DNA of 64,000 nucleotides from Monosporascus cannonballus (taxonomy: Eukaryota > Ascomycota > Sordariomycetes > Xylariales). The DNA is taken from assembly GCA_004154925.1 (NCBI GenBank), contig QJNS01000066.1, positions 248,001 through 312,000 of the forward strand, written 5' to 3'. Within the stretch, counting starts at the first letter, position 1, and the number at the start of each line of letters is the position of its first letter. Both the position numbers and the translations under genes were made by a program. Positions 61,501-64,000 of this stretch are shown in pieces. The notes under the pieces were generated by a model, which saw only the letters and a program-made list of their open reading frames with translations, made no database searches and had not been told where the DNA came from.

Positions 61501-64000
61501 AATTAATTATTCACTGAAAGGTCGCTGGTACGTTTATAAGTCTTATTAATATAACCAAATATTTAAATAATTCGTATTTCGTTTTAAAAGTTATTTTTTA
61601 TTTGTATTTCTTTTGATTCTAATAAGGTTATGTTTATTTTTAAAATCGAATATTATAAGTTATTTGGTTCCGTAAAGTCGGTTTTTTATTTCCGTAATTA
61701 GGGGTAATAATATTTAATTTTTAACAGTAATATTACTTAGTTACCGATAATTAATCACAAGTCGTAATTTCCTATTTTTCTTTAGTACAAAAAATATCGG
61801 ATATTTTATTAATAATTTCGAAAATCGAATTTATTTTTTTATAGCCGATCTTCTAGGTATTTTTTAAAAATACGTAATTCGTTTTTGTTAAAATTGTAAA
61901 TAAAGTAACACTTTATTAAAGATTTTTCCTTAAGGATTATTTTATAATCCTATTTGCTATATTTTAGTAATTTCGTATTAAGCTTTTTTTTAAAGAACTA
62001 CTTATATCTATGGTATTTTAATAACATATTAATTAAATTTTTTAATTTTTTGGGTTATTATTTTTATTATTTCAAATCGTTATTTAATTATTTTAATTTC
62101 GTTCTGATAATAATAACGATACGTTATATTTTTAATGCTCATTTTTTTGGTATTTTGTTCCTTTAGGTAATAAAGTATTTGGCGTATTTTTATGCCTGTA
62201 TTTATCGTTATTATCGATCAAATATTAAGATCTTAATTCTTTTTTTGTTAATAAGATATAAGGCGAATTTTACTTAGTTTATTCCGTTATTAATCAAAAT
62301 TCCGTATTAGCGTATTTTTGATAATTCTAAGATTATATTGTAATTCTCCAATAAAATAATATCGAAATTAATTATTTGGTATCGTCTTTTAATAAAAATC
62401 TCGAAGTAATTAATTTTGGATATAACTTTTCCGTTATCGTAAGCAAATTTCCGACTTTTAGCATTCGTTATTATATAAGGTTTTAATTTATATTTCCATA
62501 GCAGTTTAAGCTTATTAACTATATCTGGTGCAATATAATTTCCGTTTAAAGTTCCGTAATTTATTATTACGGTATACCAATACGTTACGATTTATATTTC
62601 CAAAATAATAAAGTCGTTAACGTTTTTTATCGTCGCGTTTAAAACCCTTTTTGGGAATTCCTTTTAATTTCTTTAAGTCTCGTCATCCTGCAGCTTTTTT
62701 ACAGGTAACTTTTTTCTTTTAATTCCTATTTAAATTTGTCAAACCTTACTTATATTTTTTCGTTTAACGCGTTTAGCTGTTATATTTGTTGCTATTGTCG
62801 GCGTATTGTTTTTTCGAGCCGTATTAATTATTCTTAATTCTCTTATAATTTCTTTTCCCATTAAATAAATTGTTCTCTTATATTTACGATTATATCCTAT
62901 TGTACGTTATTTTAGTTATCGTTCCAAAAATATTTTGTAAATTAACGTATTTTTATTCTTAATAACCTTTTTTTTATAAAGGTTTGCCATAAATGCCAAC
63001 TTAAAATGGAAATCCGTAATAACTTTTTAATAATATTTTTTACCGTACGTTAAATTAACTTTTTTTCCGTTTAATAATTATATTATCTATAATAATAAAA
63101 AGGGTTTTTTTGTAAATATTACTTTCTTTTAAGCTAGCCCTTTATTTTGACCAATTACTGGATATTTTCTAGAATTATAGTTCGAAATTATCGATATTAT
63201 TATTTATTATTTTTGTTATACCCGGTTCGGTTTAGAAAATCGAATCCCTTATAATATATGCGGGTAATTTGTATATAGATATATTATTTTCATTTTTCGT
63301 AATCGGGCTATTCTTGTCGTCGACAATGTATAACGTATATCCTGCCGTATCGATTAGGGATTCCGGGATAAATTTTTTTTATTTAATTCTAATATTCGCA
63401 TAATTATGCTTATAATACTTCTTGCTATATTCGCAATACTTATTAAGTTAGCTTTTTGACTTTTCGCATTTTTTGTCGGATTTTTTATCGTAATAATCTT
63501 AATTAGACCTTTTACCTAGGGCCTAATACGTACTTAGCTTGGATTATGTTAATAGCTTTATTGTTATTTCCTTAATTATTCCTAGACTGTTTTTCCGGTA
63601 TAGGGGTTTAATTATCTTATTATAATTTCTTGGATTTCTTATATTTAAAAACTTTATATTTTATTTTATCATAATTAAAGCATTTAATCTGGCTTTAATT
63701 CTATTTATAAGTAACGCTAAATTCTATAAATTCTAATGCCGTTCCATAAGAAGTAAAAGGTATGTTTCGTTTTTTTCCTTAATTGGACTTATTATATCCC
63801 AAACGTAAAACGTATTATTCTTTTTTTTCTATTATTTTTTAAATTGTTAATTATTAATTTTAATTACTTTTACGATATACCGAATTAAAGTAATTAGTTA
63901 TTTAATTTAAATAATCTTATTTTTTATATTATTTTTTAGCCTTTTATAAAATATATCGATAAAGGTGTCGGCCTTGTTATTTTTTTATCGGGCCTTAGTT
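58541..64000 (-). mobile_element. Family-B Gypsy element B2, 3' to gag (runs off the window)
   Basis: Minus-coded, without a 3' LTR: it starts at the polypurine-like tract (reverse of GGAAAAATCG) at about 58544-58560. The chromodomain lies near 59240-59370, integrase at 59.4-60.4 kb, RNase H at about 60660-60840 (YTDY*NLTRFTTTRELTGR and NVLSRQPDLEE, from ADALSRRPDLEE), RT catalytic YLDD intact at 61451-61462 (YYLDDILI), protease at about 61.9-62.6 kb, and a gag zinc knuckle near 63640-63680 (KCFNYDKIKYKV). It provides the unoccupied sites for A2 (60800-60825), Fot1 copy 1 (about 61900) and Fot1 copy 2 (60351-60352). Short open stretches (60392-60589, 61954-62166) are antisense. Confidence 0.87.

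Overview
The window looks like a stretch of a filamentous ascomycete (Pezizomycotina) genome with strong repeat-induced point mutation (RIP). Two long AT-rich blocks (about 1-30 kb and 38.9-64 kb) consist of decayed LTR retrotransposons and Fot1/pogo DNA transposons. Almost every change seen between copies is C->T or G->A, CA/TG dinucleotides are depleted and TA is enriched, while CG often survives. Between them lies an island of ordinary base composition (about 30.2-38.7 kb) with two genes that look intact. Spliceosomal introns (59 and 97 nt, GTACGT...AG), single-gene transcription units and RIP all point to a filamentous fungus. The species cannot be named from the sequence.

Left block (1-30.2 kb) is a set of elements nested like Russian dolls. 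From the outside in: a family-B Gypsy chromovirus 'D' (4525-4991 plus 28093-29480) holds Gypsy 'C' (4992-28092 overall). C is split inside its reverse transcriptase by family-B Gypsy 'B1' (9911-25619 overall). B1 is split in its RNase H by Gypsy 'A2' (12493-19418) and near its RT/protease by a Fot1-like transposon (20524-22386). A second chain at the left edge has 'E' inserted in D, and 'A1' inserted in E. Target-site duplications (AAAAT, CAAAA, CTAAA, TA) and unoccupied homologous sites elsewhere in the window support the order D, then C and E, then B1 and A1, then A2 and Fot1.

Island (30.2-38.7 kb): a three-exon FAD-linked oxidase of the 6-hydroxy-D-nicotine oxidase/berberine-bridge-enzyme-like family (30829-32436, minus) and an intronless 14-TMS MFS transporter (34378-36090, plus) are divergently transcribed. 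The 1.9 kb between them holds a short hAT-like MITE (33356-33578), a remnant with subterminal repeats and a perfect hairpin, and both promoters. A further 863-bp TIR element (36586-37448) and 1.2 kb of non-coding unique DNA follow. The pair resembles a small metabolite-modification/export or detoxification unit. No substrate can be read from the sequence.

Right block (38.9-64 kb): about 1.5 kb of unassigned AT-rich DNA is followed by a chromoviral Gypsy 'G' (40374-47286), which lies tail-to-tail with an inverted, 5'-truncated copy G' (47383-about 52860). Next come a family-B element H (about 52860-58540) carrying the second Fot1 copy (55104-56957), and an oppositely oriented family-B element B2 running off the right edge. 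None of the mobile elements retains an open reading frame. I found no tRNA, rRNA or CRISPR, and no convincing new system beyond the observations listed.
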